DNA of 64,000 nucleotides from Pseudacidovorax sp. RU35E (GTDB taxonomy: Bacteria > Pseudomonadota > Gammaproteobacteria > Burkholderiales > Burkholderiaceae_C), in the NCBI RefSeq assembly GCF_900156165.1, contig NZ_FTMY01000015.1, positions 90,672-154,671 of the forward strand. The letters run 5' to 3'. The position numbers and the translations under genes are program-made. Each line of letters opens with the position of its first letter. Position 1 is the stretch's first letter. Below the pieces are notes generated by a model. That model saw only the letters and a program-made list of their open reading frames with translations, did no database searches and was not told the DNA's origin. Of the stretch, positions 1-9,762 are shown in pieces.

Positions 1-504
1 ACCCATGACCCACTCCGCCAGACGCGCGTACTTGGACAGGCCGATGACGTTGGTGTGCTCGTTGGGCATGACGCCGATCCACAGCTTGCCCATGATCGGG
101 CAGAAGTGGTGCGAACAGGCGCTGCGCACCGTGATCGGACCCACGATCATCAGCTCGTTCAGCCGCTCGGCGTTGGGAAATTCCGTGAGGCTGGGCCCAT
201 GCACATAGCGGCCGCGGAACACCTCGTTGAGGTACATCTTGGCCACGCGGCGGGCCGTGTTGCCCGTGTTGTGGTCGCTGTCGATGTCAATCACCAGGCT
301 GTGCAGCACGTCGCGCATCTTGACCTCGACCTCGTCAAGCAGCGCCTCGAGTTCGCCGGGCTCGATGAACTCGGCGATGTTGTCGTTGGCGTGGAAACGA
401 TGGCGCGCGGCCTTCAGGCGCTCGCGGATCTTGAGGGAAACAGGCGTGCCCTCGTCGCTCGCCGCAACGGCGGAACGGTCCTCGGGCTGGGCAGGGATCA
501 ACAT
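1..504 (-). CDS. folE: GTP cyclohydrolase I (3' end outside window)
   Basis: This gene encodes the first enzyme of tetrahydrofolate synthesis, which converts GTP to dihydroneopterin triphosphate in the cytoplasm. Translating the minus strand from the ATG at 504 gives 168 residues that run off the left edge. The segment ITVRSACSHHFCPIMGK carries the zinc ligands of the family (Cys130, His133), and NTARRVAKMYLNEVF is the usual helix before it. The family is usually about 185-230 residues, so only the C-terminal end is missing. The nearby nudB product acts on the next pathway intermediate. The start is the only ATG that precedes the conserved part. Confidence 0.95.
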   Translation of the reverse strand, partial: MLIPAQPEDRSAVAASDEGTPVSLKIRERLKAARHRFHANDNIAEFIEPGELEALLDEVEVKMRDVLHSLVIDIDSDHNTGNTARRVAKMYLNEVFRGRYVHGPSLTEFPNAERLNELMIVGPITVRSACSHHFCPIMGKLWIGVMPNEHTNVIGLSKYARLAEWVMG

Positions 505-633
505 GGGGCGGAATCGTAACAGCAGGGTTTTTTCATCACGGGCGGGCGGCGCCCATTCCCACGCGCAAGCGCGGGCCGCTGTGATCCAGCCTCGGGGTCA
601 TGCACGTACCACACCCGCGCTAGCGGCCGGCCT

Positions 634-1422
634 TCAGTCGAGGGCGAACTCGGCCACGAGGGGCAGATGGTCGGACATGCGGGCCCAGATGCGTCCGCGC
701 GGCACCGACAGCGACACCGGCCGCAGCCCCCGGCCATAGATGAAGTCCAGCTGCGCCATCGGCAGCCGCGAGGGATAGGTCGCGCAGCGCGGCATCACCA
801 GATCGACCAGGCCCACTTCGTTCATGGCCGGGCGCATGCGCGCACCCCAGTCGTTGAAGTCGCCGGCCACCACCAGCGGCTCGCCGGGCGGCACCTCGCG
901 CTCGATGTAGCGCTGCAGCTGCGCCACCTGGCGCACCCGGCTGCCGCGGATCAGCCCGAGGTGCACGACGATGGCGTGCACCGGCTGGGTGCCGACGGTC
1001 ACTTCCACATGCAGCAGCCCGCGTTGCTCGAAGCGGTGATCGGACATGTCCTCATGACCGTGGCGCACCACCGGCCAGCGTGTTAGCAGCGCATTGCCGT
1101 GCTCACCGTGGCGGGTGTAGGCATTGGTCTCGTAGACGGCGCGGTAGCCCTCGGGGCAGAGGAAGTCGGCCTGTGGCTGCACCGGCCATCGGGCGAAGCG
1201 GCGCTCGCCCTGGCGGTTGAGCTTGCGCACTTCCTGGAGGCACACGAGGTCGGCATCGAGCTGCTCGACGGCATGGCCCAGGTTGTGGATCTCCAGCCGC
1301 CGCGCCGGGCCTACGCCCTGAACGCCCTTGTGGATGTTGTAGGTTGCCACCCGCAGCGTCGACAGGGCGCCAAACTCGCTTTCGGCCCGCCCGGGATCGC
1401 TCTTGGCATGCACTGCAGTCAT
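634..1422 (-). CDS. Endonuclease/exonuclease/phosphatase (EEP) family hydrolase
   Basis: The 262-residue product belongs to the metal-dependent EEP fold (DNase I / exonuclease III type). The family landmarks are in order: TYNIHKG near the N-terminus, LVCLQEVR with the metal-binding Glu, VVHLGLI, VAGDFNDW in the C-terminal half, and MSDHLPLVAEF at the end with the catalytic Asp-His pair. The ATG at 1422 overlaps the nudB stop by four bases (ATGA), which fixes the start and indicates translational coupling. A longer upstream reading has no support. The substrate cannot be told from sequence; related proteins act on nucleic acids, phospholipids or inositol phosphates. Confidence 0.85.
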   Translation of the reverse strand: MTAVHAKSDPGRAESEFGALSTLRVATYNIHKGVQGVGPARRLEIHNLGHAVEQLDADLVCLQEVRKLNRQGERRFARWPVQPQADFLCPEGYRAVYETNAYTRHGEHGNALLTRWPVVRHGHEDMSDHRFEQRGLLHVEVTVGTQPVHAIVVHLGLIRGSRVRQVAQLQRYIEREVPPGEPLVVAGDFNDWGARMRPAMNEVGLVDLVMPRCATYPSRLPMAQLDFIYGRGLRPVSLSVPRGRIWARMSDHLPLVAEFALD

Positions 1423-1895
1423 GCGCGAAATTGTGGCAGCAGCAGGATGGCTTCCGCGTTGGAAGGGGAAAAGCAGGCGTCGGCTGCATCGCGCCAGGGC
1501 AGCCACTGCCAGGCATCGTGCTCGCGCGGCGAGAGGACCGGCGTGATGGCCTCGGGCACGCACAGGCCGAAGAGGTGCTCGGTGTTGCGCGTCACTCCTG
1601 GCGCGTAGCGGTGCCGCCAGCGGGGATAGATGTCGTAGACGTTCTCGAGACCCCAGTCCCGCAGGGCCAGCGGCGTGCCGGGGCCGCAGTGGATGCCGGT
1701 CTCCTCGGCCACCTCGCGCGCCGCGGTGGCGGCCCAGCTTTCCTCCGGCCAGTCCTTGCTGCCGGTCACCGACTGCCAGAAGGCCGGCGCGATGCCGGCC
1801 CGGCGGATCAGCAGCACCTCCATGGCCGGCGTGTGGATCACCACCAACACCGACTGCGGGATCTTGAAGGCCGGCGGCGTTGCGTCCGTGACCAT
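1419..1895 (-). CDS. nudB: Dihydroneopterin triphosphate diphosphatase (NUDIX)
   Basis: The 158-residue protein is a NUDIX hydrolase that probably removes pyrophosphate from dihydroneopterin triphosphate, the second step of folate synthesis. The Nudix box runs from GSKDWPEESW to AAREVAEETGI, with the G-x5-E-x7-REVxEExG spacing intact. Placement directly after aspS, in the same direction, matches the usual location of nudB in proteobacteria, and folE lies nearby. I start at the ATG at 1895 because the family N-terminus (KIPQSVLVVIHT) follows closely; a TTG at 1937 is possible but adds an unconserved tail. It is coupled to the downstream EEP gene by a 4-base overlap. Confidence 0.85.
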   Translation of the reverse strand: MVTDATPPAFKIPQSVLVVIHTPAMEVLLIRRAGIAPAFWQSVTGSKDWPEESWAATAAREVAEETGIHCGPGTPLALRDWGLENVYDIYPRWRHRYAPGVTRNTEHLFGLCVPEAITPVLSPREHDAWQWLPWRDAADACFSPSNAEAILLLPQFRA

Positions 1896-1964
1896 GGTGT
1901 GCCGACTGCTGTGTCCACCTGCCGCGCTCCTGTGCAAAGGAGCACGGCAGCCGGAGGCCGCGCG

Positions 1965-3773
1965 TCAGGCGGCAGGTTGCGCGTTGCGAAGGCGGATGTG
2001 CAGCTCGCGCAGTTGCTTCTCGTCCACCGCGCTCGGGGCCTGCGTCAACAGGTCCTGCGCACGCTGCGTCTTGGGGAAGGCGATCACATCACGGATCGAC
2101 TCGGCCCCGGTCATGAGCATGACCAGCCGGTCCAGGCCGATGGCGATGCCGCCGTGCGGGGGTGCGCCGTACTGCAGCGCGTCCAGCAGGTAGCCGAACT
2201 TCAGCTGCGCATCCTCGGCCGAGATCTTGAGGGCGCGGAACACCTTGCTCTGCACCTCCTCGCGGTGGATACGCACCGAGCCGCCGCCCATCTCGATGCC
2301 GTTGAGCACCATGTCGTAGGCCTTGGCCAGGCACTTGTCGGGCGCCGTGTCCATCAGGTCCTCGTGACCATCCTTGGGGCTGGTGAAGGGGTGGTGCACC
2401 GCGCTCCAGCGCTGGTTGTCCTCGTCGAACTCGAACATCGGGAAGTCCACCACCCACAGAGGTGCCCAGCGGTCCTCGAACAGACCGTTCTTGCGGCCGA
2501 AGGCGCTGTGGCCGATCTTCACGCGCAGGGCGCCGATGGCATCGTTGACCACCTTGCCCTTGTCGGCGCCGAAGAAGATCAGGTCGCCGTTGCGCGCGCC
2601 GGTGCGGGCGATGATCTCACCCAGGGCGTTGTCGTCCAGGTTCTTCACGATGGGGCTCTGCAGGCCCTCGCGGCCCTGCGACCAGTCGTTGACCTTGATG
2701 TAGGCCAGGCCCTTGGCACCGTAGATCTTGACGAACTCGGTGTAGCCGTCGATGTCGCCGCGCGAAAGGCCGCCCTCGGCAGCACCGCCGCCGGGCACCC
2801 GCAGGGCCACCACGCGGCCGCCGTCCATGTTGGCGGCGCCGGAGAACACCTTGAACTCCACTCGCTTCATCACCTCGGTCAGCTCGGTGAACTCGAGCTT
2901 GACGCGCAGGTCGGGCTTGTCGGAGCCGTACTTGAACATCGCGTCGCCGTAGCTCATGACCGGGAACACGCCCAGGTCGATGTCGGCCACGTTGCGGAAG
3001 ACGTTGCGGATCATGCCTTCGAACATGTCGCGGATCTCGTCCTCGGTGAGGAAGGAGGTCTCGATGTCGATCTGCGTGAACTCGGGCTGGCGGTCGGCGC
3101 GCAGGTCCTCGTCGCGGAAGCATTTGACGATCTGGTAGTAGCGGTCGTAGCCCGACACCATCAGCATCTGCTTGTACAGCTGGGGGGACTGCGGCAGCGC
3201 GTAGAAGGCGCCATCGTGCACGCGGCTGGGCACCAGGTAGTCGCGCGCGCCTTCGGGCGTGGACTTGCCCAGCATGGGCGTCTCGATGTCGATGAAGCCG
3301 TTGGCGTCGAGGAACTTGCGCGCCTCCATCGTCACCTTGTAGCGCGTCATCATGTTCTTCTGCATCGCGGGGCGGCGCAGGTCGAGCACACGGTGCGTGA
3401 GACGCGTGGTCTCCGAAAGGTTGTCGTCGTCCAGCAGGAAGGGCGGCGTCACGGAGGGGTTGAGCACCTTCAGCTCGTGCGCCAGCACCTCGATCTTGCC
3501 GCTCTTGAGGCCGTCGTTGGTGGTGCCTTCGGGCCGGGCGCGGACGATGCCCTTGACCTGCACGCAGAACTCGTTGCGAAGGCCTTCGGCCGCGGCGAAG
3601 GTCGTGGCGCGGTCGGGGTCGCACACCACCTGCACGTAGCCTTCGCGGTCGCGAAGGTCGACGAAGATCACGCCGCCATGGTCACGGCGCCGATTGACCC
3701 AGCCGCACAGGCTGACGGTTTCGCCCATCAGGGCCTCGGTCACGAGACCGCAGTAGTGAGAACGCATGGCCAT
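1965..3773 (-). CDS. aspS: Aspartyl-tRNA synthetase
   Basis: This 602-residue class II aminoacyl-tRNA synthetase has the bacterial arrangement: an N-terminal OB-fold anticodon-binding domain ([22 protein letters not shown]), the catalytic core with motif 2 ([19 protein letters not shown]), a GAD insertion domain in the middle, and motif 3 ([15 protein letters not shown]) near the C-terminus. Length is normal. In betaproteobacteria this enzyme is often the non-discriminating form that also charges tRNA-Asn; sequence alone does not settle this here. The ATG at 3773 follows an AGGAA ribosome-binding site that lies just after an 18-base perfect palindrome. Confidence 0.97.
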   Translation of the reverse strand: MAMRSHYCGLVTEALMGETVSLCGWVNRRRDHGGVIFVDLRDREGYVQVVCDPDRATTFAAAEGLRNEFCVQVKGIVRARPEGTTNDGLKSGKIEVLAHELKVLNPSVTPPFLLDDDNLSETTRLTHRVLDLRRPAMQKNMMTRYKVTMEARKFLDANGFIDIETPMLGKSTPEGARDYLVPSRVHDGAFYALPQSPQLYKQMLMVSGYDRYYQIVKCFRDEDLRADRQPEFTQIDIETSFLTEDEIRDMFEGMIRNVFRNVADIDLGVFPVMSYGDAMFKYGSDKPDLRVKLEFTELTEVMKRVEFKVFSGAANMDGGRVVALRVPGGGAAEGGLSRGDIDGYTEFVKIYGAKGLAYIKVNDWSQGREGLQSPIVKNLDDNALGEIIARTGARNGDLIFFGADKGKVVNDAIGALRVKIGHSAFGRKNGLFEDRWAPLWVVDFPMFEFDEDNQRWSAVHHPFTSPKDGHEDLMDTAPDKCLAKAYDMVLNGIEMGGGSVRIHREEVQSKVFRALKISAEDAQLKFGYLLDALQYGAPPHGGIAIGLDRLVMLMTGAESIRDVIAFPKTQRAQDLLTQAPSAVDEKQLRELHIRLRNAQPAA

Positions 3774-3785
3774 GCTTTGATTCCT

Positions 3786-3803
3786 GCGCCCCGCGCGGGG
3801 CGC
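3786..3803. repeat. 18-bp perfect palindrome before aspS
   Basis: The sequence GCGCCCCGCGCGGGGCGC is fully self-complementary. It lies between the DUF502 stop and the aspS start, and on the transcribed minus strand it is followed by the aspS ribosome-binding site. It could act as an intercistronic RNA hairpin. There is no T-run, so a simple terminator is unlikely. Confidence 0.5.
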
Positions 3804-3819
3804 CTTCTTGCTTGTGATG

Positions 3820-4443
3820 TCAGGATTGCTTGGTGGGCAGCGCGGCAGGGCCGCCTGGCACCACCACGCCCATCGAGACGATGTACTTCAGCGCCTCGTC
3901 GACGCTCATCTTCAGCTCGATGCAGTCGCTGCGCCGGAGCATGACGAAGTAGCCGCCCGTGGGGTTGGGCGTGGTGGGTACGTACACGCCCAGGTAGTCG
4001 CCATGCAGGTGGTTGACCACGTCGCCCCCGGGCGCGCCGGTGACGAAGGCGATGGTCCACATGCCCTCACGTGGCCACTGCACCAGCACCGCGGTGCGGA
4101 AGGCATTGCCGCTTTCGGAGAACAGCGTGTCCGAGACCTGCTTGACGCTGGAGTAGATGGAGCGCACTACCGGAATGCGGCGCACCAGCGCATCGCCCCA
4201 GCCCAGCAGCCGCTTGCCGATGAAGTTGCTGGCCACGGCGCCCACCACCAGCAGGATGGCCAGCGTGAGCAGCACGCCCAGCCCGCGGATGCGGTGGTCG
4301 GACAGCCAGACCTGCCACTGCTCGGGCAGCAGCCACAGTGTCTGGTCCAAGGTGCCGACGATCCAGTTGAGCACGCCCAGGGTCACGGCCAGGGGCACGA
4401 TGACCAGGAGGCCGGACAGGAGCCACTTGCGCAGGGCGAGCAT
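3820..4443 (-). CDS. DUF502 family inner-membrane protein
   Basis: The 207-residue protein has two clear membrane segments, residues about 7-30 ([19 protein letters not shown]) and 54-74 ([20 protein letters not shown]), followed by a soluble domain. The central [17 protein letters not shown] segment is typical of DUF502 (COG2928). The molecular function is unknown. The gene lies 15 bases after the FmdB-type gene and 46 bases before aspS, so the three are probably one transcript. This fmdB-DUF502-aspS order is, to my knowledge, common in betaproteobacteria. Confidence 0.88.
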   Translation of the reverse strand: MLALRKWLLSGLLVIVPLAVTLGVLNWIVGTLDQTLWLLPEQWQVWLSDHRIRGLGVLLTLAILLVVGAVASNFIGKRLLGWGDALVRRIPVVRSIYSSVKQVSDTLFSESGNAFRTAVLVQWPREGMWTIAFVTGAPGGDVVNHLHGDYLGVYVPTTPNPTGGYFVMLRRSDCIELKMSVDEALKYIVSMGVVVPGGPAALPTKQS

Positions 4444-4458
4444 GGTGCGGAGCGAAGG

Positions 4459-4797
4459 TCAGTCGGCCTTGGCGGCGGGCGCCGGGGCGGGTGCGGGGGC
4501 CGCAGGCGCCGGCGACGCGCCAGCAGGCGTCGGCGCTGGCGCGGGCGCCGCGGCATCACCGCTGGCCGGGGCCGACGCCGGGGCGTTGCCGCCGGACTTG
4601 GCGGTGTTGGAGCCGCCCTCGCGGAAATCGGTGACGTACCAGCCGGAGCCCTTGAGCTGGAAGCCAGCGGCGGTCAATTGCTTGCTGAGCGACGCAGCAC
4701 CGCACGAAGGGCAGACGGTGAGCGGCGCATCCGACATCTTCTGCAGCACATCCTTGGCAAAGCCGCAGGCGCTGCATTTGTAGGCATAGATGGGCAT
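4459..4797 (-). CDS. FmdB-type zinc-ribbon protein
   Basis: The 112-residue protein begins MPIYAYKCSACGFAKDVLQK, the standard FmdB/CxxC-CxxC zinc-ribbon opening, with the second pair at CPSCG about residues 32-36. After a conserved aromatic stretch (GSGWYVTDFR) comes a roughly 45-residue low-complexity tail rich in Ala and Pro, presumably disordered. The family was named from formamide/acetamide amidase regulators, but most members have no proven role; small zinc-binding regulator is only a family label. It is the first gene of the likely fmdB-DUF502-aspS transcript, with a perfect TATAAT about 60 bases upstream. Confidence 0.85.
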   Translation of the reverse strand: MPIYAYKCSACGFAKDVLQKMSDAPLTVCPSCGAASLSKQLTAAGFQLKGSGWYVTDFREGGSNTAKSGGNAPASAPASGDAAAPAPAPTPAGASPAPAAPAPAPAPAAKAD

Positions 4798-4858
4798 GGA
4801 AAAAGCTGCTGAAAAGACGTGAAACGGGCGGCCGGCGGCCGCCGCGCAAAGCCCACGA

Positions 4859-4864
4859 TTATAG
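4859..4864 (-). promoter_or_regulatory. Likely -10 box for the fmdB-DUF502-aspS transcript
   Basis: A perfect TATAAT on the minus strand ends about 60 bases upstream of the FmdB start, which would give a leader of roughly 55 nucleotides. No good -35 hexamer stands at 16-18 bases, so the call rests on the -10 element and its position in the gap upstream of the gene set. Confidence 0.5.
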
Positions 4865-4921
4865 GCGCCGACCCCGGGCTTTCCCCTGCCAGAGGCCTCA
4901 ACAGCCTGCCCTTGTCGCGCC

Positions 4922-6364
4922 TTATTCCCCGGCCAGCATCCGGTGCGGCATGCGCCGGTTGGCCACCCATTGCGGCATCAGGGAACCCACCACCATGCCC
5001 GCCGCGGAGGCGAGGACGCCGGCCAACTGGGCCGGGAACACCGCGCCCCACGGCAGTGCCAGTCCGGCCAGCCAGACGCCGACGCCCAGAAGCACGGCAG
5101 CCACGGCCCCTTGCGTGGTGGCCCGGTTCCAGTAGAGGCCGAAGACCAGCGGCACGAATGCGCCCACCAGCGGCACCTGGTAGGCGCCCGACACCAGTTC
5201 GTAGATCGAGGTGCCCTGCATGCGGATGGCATAGGCCAGCACCGCACCGCTGAACACCAGCACCGTGATGCGCATGGTGCGCAAGTTTTCCCGGTCCGTG
5301 CCCTGGGGGCGGAACTGGCGCCAGATGTTCTCGGTAAATGTCACGCTGGGTGCCAGCAGCGTCGCCGACGCAGTGGACTTGATGGCCGACAGAAGCGCCC
5401 CGAAGAAGAACACCTGCATGACGAAGGGCATCTTCTCCATCACCAGCGTGGGCAGCACCTTCTGCGGATCCTCCTTGAGCAGCGCCGTCGTCTGCTCCGG
5501 CATGATGATCAGCGCGCTGGCCACCAGGAACATGGGCACGGCCGCAAAGAGGATGTAGGCCACACCGCCAATCACCGGGCCGCGCGTGGCGGCCTTCACG
5601 TTGTTGGCGGACATCACGCGCTGGAACACGTCCTGCTGCGGGATCGAGCCCAGCATCATCGTGATGGCCGCGGCGATGAAGAAGATGATGTCGTGCCAGC
5701 TCGGCTCGGGCCAGAACTTGAAGAGCTCCTTGCTGGCCGCCAAGTCGATCACCTTGTCGGCGCCGCCGGCCATGTTGCCCGCGAAGACCGCGATGATCGA
5801 CAGGCCCGCCACCAGGATGATCATCTGCACGAAGTCGGTGACGGCCACCGACCACATGCCACCGAAGAGCGTGTATGCCAGGATCGAGATGACGCCGATC
5901 GCCATGCCCCAGGGCACGCTCACCGCACCGCCCGACAGCAGGTTGAACACCAGCCCCAGCGCCGTGACCTGCGCCGACACCCAGCCCAGGTAGCTCAGCA
6001 TGATGATCAGCGAACACACCACCTCGATGAAGCGGCCGTAGCGCTCGCGGTAGTAGTCGCTGATGGTCAGCAGCGTCATGCGGTAGAGCTTGCCGGCGAA
6101 GAACAGGCCCACCAGGATCAGGCAGGTGCCTGCGCCGAAGGGGTCTTCCACCACGCCGCCCAGGCCCCCCTCGATGAACTTGGCCGGGATGCCCAGCACC
6201 GTCTCCGACCCGAACCAGGTGGCGAAGGTGGTGGTCACGATCATGAACAGCGGCAGGTGCCGTCCGGCGATCGCGAAGTCGGTCGTGTTCTTCACCCGCC
6301 GGGCCGCATACAGGCCGATGCCGATGGTGACCAGCAGGTAGACGATGACCAGTGACAGCAGCAC
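4922..6364 (-). CDS. Sodium:solute symporter (SSS family)
   Basis: The 480-residue inner-membrane protein is a member of the sodium/solute symporter family (PutP/PanF/ActP relatives). It starts directly with a hydrophobic helix (MLLSLVIVYLLVTIGIGLYA) followed by TTDFAIAGRHLPL, which matches the family's first conserved block, and has about twelve to thirteen predicted membrane segments. ATWFGSETVLGIPAKF and SAQVTALGLVFNLLSG are in the sodium-binding core region. The substrate cannot be assigned. No small DUF4212-type partner, as found beside acetate permeases, is present. It ends a minus-strand run after ubiB with a 63-base gap. Confidence 0.88.
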   Translation of the reverse strand: MLLSLVIVYLLVTIGIGLYAARRVKNTTDFAIAGRHLPLFMIVTTTFATWFGSETVLGIPAKFIEGGLGGVVEDPFGAGTCLILVGLFFAGKLYRMTLLTISDYYRERYGRFIEVVCSLIIMLSYLGWVSAQVTALGLVFNLLSGGAVSVPWGMAIGVISILAYTLFGGMWSVAVTDFVQMIILVAGLSIIAVFAGNMAGGADKVIDLAASKELFKFWPEPSWHDIIFFIAAAITMMLGSIPQQDVFQRVMSANNVKAATRGPVIGGVAYILFAAVPMFLVASALIIMPEQTTALLKEDPQKVLPTLVMEKMPFVMQVFFFGALLSAIKSTASATLLAPSVTFTENIWRQFRPQGTDRENLRTMRITVLVFSGAVLAYAIRMQGTSIYELVSGAYQVPLVGAFVPLVFGLYWNRATTQGAVAAVLLGVGVWLAGLALPWGAVFPAQLAGVLASAAGMVVGSLMPQWVANRRMPHRMLAGE

Positions 6365-6427
6365 GACGGACTCTCCTCGAAGAAGGCTTGTTGTTGGAAC
6401 CGGAAGAAAGGCAGGATGGGAAGGCGC

Positions 6428-7993
6428 TCAGAGCCAGTGCAGCCGCGGCAACACCTGCATGACCAGCACTCCCAATACAAAACCCGTGCCACCCCAGAGC
6501 ACAGCCTGCAGAAGCCGGTGGGTGCGTTTGTGGGCCGCCAGCAGCTCCTGCAGCTCGCGCCGCTCGTCGCCGGGACGCTGCGCAAGGTAGTCGTGCAACA
6601 GGCGCGGCAGCTGCGGCAGCAGCTTGGCGTAGCGCGGGCCCTCCGCACGCAGCTGCTCCCACAGCTTGCGCGGGCCGATCTGGTCGGCCATCCACTTCTC
6701 CAGGAAGGGCTTGGCCGTGGCCCACAGATCCAGCTCGGGATCGAGCTGGCGGCCCAGGCCTTCGATGTTGAGCAGCGTCTTCTGCAGCAGCACCAGCTGC
6801 GGCTGGATCTCCACATGGAAGCGGCGCGAGGTCTGGAACAGACGCATCAGCACCATGCCCAGCGAGATCTGCCGCAGCGGCCGGTCGAAGTAGGGCTCGC
6901 ACACCGTGCGGATGGCGGCTTCCAGTTCGTCGATGCGCGTGCCGGGCGGCACCCAGCCGCTTTCGAGGTGCAGCTCGGCCACGCGCTTGTAGTCACGTCG
7001 GAAGAAGGCGGCGAAGTTCTGCGCCAGGTATTCCTTGTCGGACTCGGTGAGCGTGCCCACGATGCCGAAGTCCAGCGCGATGTAGCGGCCGAAGGTCTCG
7101 GGCGCCAGGCTCACCTGGATGTTGCCCGGGTGCATGTCGCCGTGGAAGAAGCCGTCGCGGAAGACCTGGGTGAAGAAGATGGTCACGCCGTCGCGCGCCA
7201 GCTTCTTGATGTCCACGCCCGCCGCACGGATGCGATCGAGCTGGGCGATGGGGACGCCCTTCATGCGCTCCATCACCATCACCTCGGGATGGCACCAGTC
7301 CCAGAACATCTCGGGGATCAGCAGCATGTCGAGCTTGGCCATGTTGCGGCGCAGCTGGGCGGCATTGGCCGCCTCGCGCACCAGGTCCAGTTCGTCGTGC
7401 AGGTACTTGTCGAACTCGGCCACCACCTGCCGCGGCTTCAGACGTTTGCCATCGGCCGACAGGCCCTCGACCCAGCCGGCCATCATGGCCATCAGCTCCA
7501 GGTCCTTGTCGATGACGGTGCGCATGCCGGGGCGCAGCACCTTGACGGCGACTTCGCGCAGGCTGCCGTCCGCCAGGCGCAGCGTGGCGAAGTGCACCTG
7601 GGCAATGGAGGCGCTCGCCACCGGCGTGGTGTCGAACTGCTCGAAGATCTCGGAAATGGGCCGACGGAAGGCGCGCTCGATGGTCGCCACCGCGATGGCC
7701 GAGTCGAACGGTGGCACACGGTCCTGCAGCCAGGCGAGCTCATCGGCGATGTCGGGCGGCAGCAGGTCGCGCCGCGTGGACAGCACCTGGCCGAACTTGA
7801 CGAAGATCGGGCCCAGGCTCTCGAGTGCCTCGCGCAGGCGCTGGCCCCGCGGCGCCTCCAGACGCCGTCCCAGCGTCAGGATGCGCGCCAGCCGGCGGAT
7901 CAGCGGATTCTGGAAGCTGGTGAGGACGAGCTCGTCCAGGCCGTAGCGCAGTGCGACCCAGACGATGAAGAAGCCGCGGGCGATGCGCCTCAT
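6428..7993 (-). CDS. ubiB: UbiB-type atypical kinase for ubiquinone synthesis
   Basis: The 521-residue protein belongs to the ABC1/ADCK/UbiB family, ATP-binding membrane proteins needed for ubiquinone synthesis. The family motifs are present: a KFGQ-type N-terminal block ([16 protein letters not shown]), the A-rich loop [13 protein letters not shown], the VAVKVLRPG lysine, the [12 protein letters not shown] catalytic loop and ALDFGIVG. Two C-terminal hydrophobic segments anchor it in the membrane. The ATG at 7993 overlaps the ubiJ stop by four bases, so the longer reading is rejected. Together with ubiJ and ubiE it forms the ubiE-J-B set known from E. coli. Confidence 0.95.
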   Translation of the reverse strand: MRRIARGFFIVWVALRYGLDELVLTSFQNPLIRRLARILTLGRRLEAPRGQRLREALESLGPIFVKFGQVLSTRRDLLPPDIADELAWLQDRVPPFDSAIAVATIERAFRRPISEIFEQFDTTPVASASIAQVHFATLRLADGSLREVAVKVLRPGMRTVIDKDLELMAMMAGWVEGLSADGKRLKPRQVVAEFDKYLHDELDLVREAANAAQLRRNMAKLDMLLIPEMFWDWCHPEVMVMERMKGVPIAQLDRIRAAGVDIKKLARDGVTIFFTQVFRDGFFHGDMHPGNIQVSLAPETFGRYIALDFGIVGTLTESDKEYLAQNFAAFFRRDYKRVAELHLESGWVPPGTRIDELEAAIRTVCEPYFDRPLRQISLGMVLMRLFQTSRRFHVEIQPQLVLLQKTLLNIEGLGRQLDPELDLWATAKPFLEKWMADQIGPRKLWEQLRAEGPRYAKLLPQLPRLLHDYLAQRPGDERRELQELLAAHKRTHRLLQAVLWGGTGFVLGVLVMQVLPRLHWL

Positions 7994-8544
7994 TCGGCGC
8001 TGCCGCCGGAAGACCGCGGCCGTGCGGCGCGGTCCACGAACTGGCGCAGCGCGCCAGCCACCTTGCGGGCCGCATTGCCCACGGCGTGGGCCGGCGCATC
8101 GCCGATCAGGCGCGCCAGATCGTCCTCGACGTCCCAACGCACATGGTCGACCAGCCAGTTGACCTCGGCCGCGAGCTGCACGTCGCCTTCGATCTCGACC
8201 TTGGGCTTGTCGCCGCGCAACTGGGCGCCGGCCAGGGCGAAGGGCGAGGTCTCGGTGATGGTGAGCGTCAGATCCGGCAGCGCCGCATCGGGCGCCACGT
8301 CGAGCAGGCCGGCCGGCGTGGCGACCAGGCGCATGTGCATCGCGCGCCAGCGGAAGAGCACGACCCGCCCCTTCTGCCGCGCCAGGCGGTCCTGCGCCTC
8401 GGGCTCCTGCTGCAGCACGTGATTCAGGAAGAGCACGGCACGGTGCTGGACCTCGTGGATGGCCCAGGCAGGCGGCTGGAGGCGCTCGCCAATGCGCTCG
8501 AACAGCGATTCCACAAAAGCAAATGAGGACGATGGTGTGACCAT
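7990..8544 (-). CDS. ubiJ: Ubiquinone biosynthesis accessory factor UbiJ (SCP2-like)
   Basis: The 184-residue protein has an SCP2-like lipid-binding domain in its N-terminal half and a C-terminal segment typical of UbiJ ([24 protein letters not shown]). UbiJ binds ubiquinone intermediates and works with UbiK in the cytoplasmic Ubi complex. Placement immediately before ubiB, with a 4-base overlap, supports the call more strongly than sequence alone because the family diverges quickly. I start at the ATG at 8544; the earlier start would add 21 unconserved residues. Confidence 0.85.
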   Translation of the reverse strand: MVTPSSSFAFVESLFERIGERLQPPAWAIHEVQHRAVLFLNHVLQQEPEAQDRLARQKGRVVLFRWRAMHMRLVATPAGLLDVAPDAALPDLTLTITETSPFALAGAQLRGDKPKVEIEGDVQLAAEVNWLVDHVRWDVEDDLARLIGDAPAHAVGNAARKVAGALRQFVDRAARPRSSGGSAE

Positions 8545-8613
8545 GTCCCCATTATCTGGTGGCGGGCCGCTGCGCAGGCAGAAACCCGGGCCCGTCCGAC
8601 GGGCCAATGCGCC

Positions 8614-9630
8614 TTATTGGAGCGCCTGCACGCCGGCCACGAGCCAGCCGCCGCCGTGGGCGGGCTTGCTCATGTTCCAGACCTCGCGGAAGGGGCTCGG
8701 GCCCGTCGAATCGTCCTCGCGGATCATGCCGGAGAACTCCACGCTGGCGAGGTAGACGTCGGGCATCTCCTCGATGCCCAGCAGCTTGGCGTCGAGCATC
8801 ACCACTTCCGTCTTGTTGGGACGGCCGCCGGAACTGCGCTCGCGCTCTTCCAGCTGGGTGCGGATCTCTTCGACCATGCTGTCGGTCATCATGGAGCGAA
8901 GCGCCGGAATGTCGGCGCGGTCCCAGGCATGCTGCAGCGTCACGAAGTTGCGCTTGGCCGCGGCCAGGAACCCATCGACATCGAAGCCGTCAGGCACACC
9001 CCAACCCTGCGCACCTTGCAGCGCAGAGCCGATGCTCACGCCGGTCGCACCCGCCAGGGTGGAAGCCGAGCCGCCATTGCCACTCGCGGCCGTGCCGTCG
9101 AAGGCCGCCTGCTGGCGCTCCCAGGGACGGGCCGAGGCATCGTTGCCGACGTTGTTGGGGCTGTAGCTGCGCGGCATGCTCGGCGAACCGGCAGCACCGG
9201 CGCCCTGCATGGCCAACTGGCCAGTGGCGCCACGCGAGCGGTTGCTCAACACGCGCCAGACCACCACGGCGGCCAGCACCAGCAGCGCGATCAGCAGGAA
9301 GTTGCCGAAGGCGGCGCCCAGGCCCAGCGAATTCGCCAGCCATGCCAGGCCCAGGCCAGCCGCGAGGCCGCCCAGCATGCCTGCCCACGGACGCTTGGGC
9401 GCGGCCTGCGCTGCGCCTGCGGGCGCACCGGGCTTGGCCGCCGGCGCCGCGTTGGTCGCATTCTGGGTCGGAGCGCCCGGTGCGGCCGGCGGCGCCGCCT
9501 CACGCTGCGTCACGTTGTTGGACTGCCGCCCCATCGACTTGCCCCCGCCCATGCGCTTGGCATCGGCGTCCAGGCTCACGACGGCCATCGACGCACACAC
9601 CAGCAGCACAGCCCACAAATTTCGCTTCAT
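8614..9630 (-). CDS. Tim44-like domain protein, exported or membrane-anchored
   Basis: The 338-residue protein starts with a Sec-type signal sequence (MKRNLWAVLLVCASMAVVSL, probable cleavage after DADA). A low-complexity Ala/Pro linker follows, then a hydrophobic region around residues 80-125 that includes LLIALLVLAAVVVWRVL, and a C-terminal Tim44-like domain from about residue 195 (FLAAAKRNFVTLQHAWDRAD onward to the end). Bacterial Tim44-like proteins have no proven common role. The gene sits between ubiE and ubiJ in the same direction. A clear GGAAGGAG ribosome-binding site precedes the ATG. Confidence 0.85.
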   Translation of the reverse strand: MKRNLWAVLLVCASMAVVSLDADAKRMGGGKSMGRQSNNVTQREAAPPAAPGAPTQNATNAAPAAKPGAPAGAAQAAPKRPWAGMLGGLAAGLGLAWLANSLGLGAAFGNFLLIALLVLAAVVVWRVLSNRSRGATGQLAMQGAGAAGSPSMPRSYSPNNVGNDASARPWERQQAAFDGTAASGNGGSASTLAGATGVSIGSALQGAQGWGVPDGFDVDGFLAAAKRNFVTLQHAWDRADIPALRSMMTDSMVEEIRTQLEERERSSGGRPNKTEVVMLDAKLLGIEEMPDVYLASVEFSGMIREDDSTGPSPFREVWNMSKPAHGGGWLVAGVQALQ

Positions 9631-9723
9631 CGTCCAGTCTCCTTCCGGATTCGAAACATCAGTTTCAGATCGACTCGTAGTTCTCTTGTTGTGTGAATAG
9701 CGAGCACGCTACTCCCCTTGCAC

Positions 9724-9758
9724 CTGACGGCCCCATGCAATGAGGCCGGGCCGGTCAG
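9724..9758 (-). other. Hairpin after ubiE
   Basis: The arms CTGACGGCCCC (9724-9734) and GGGCCGGTCAG (9748-9758) pair with one bulged base around a 13-base loop. The structure stands directly after the ubiE stop on the minus strand. There is no T-run, so it is more likely an RNA-stabilising or attenuating stem between ubiE and the Tim44-like gene than a full terminator. Confidence 0.4.
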
Positions 9759-9762
9759 CCCC

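Noticed and set aside
1344..3944. An 866-codon open frame on the plus strand
   Set aside because: It is antisense to aspS and nudB, which are certain genes.
4674..6902. A 742-codon minus-strand frame spanning the symporter
   Set aside because: It overlaps the symporter and the start of ubiB in another frame and has a random Arg/Ala/Gly composition.
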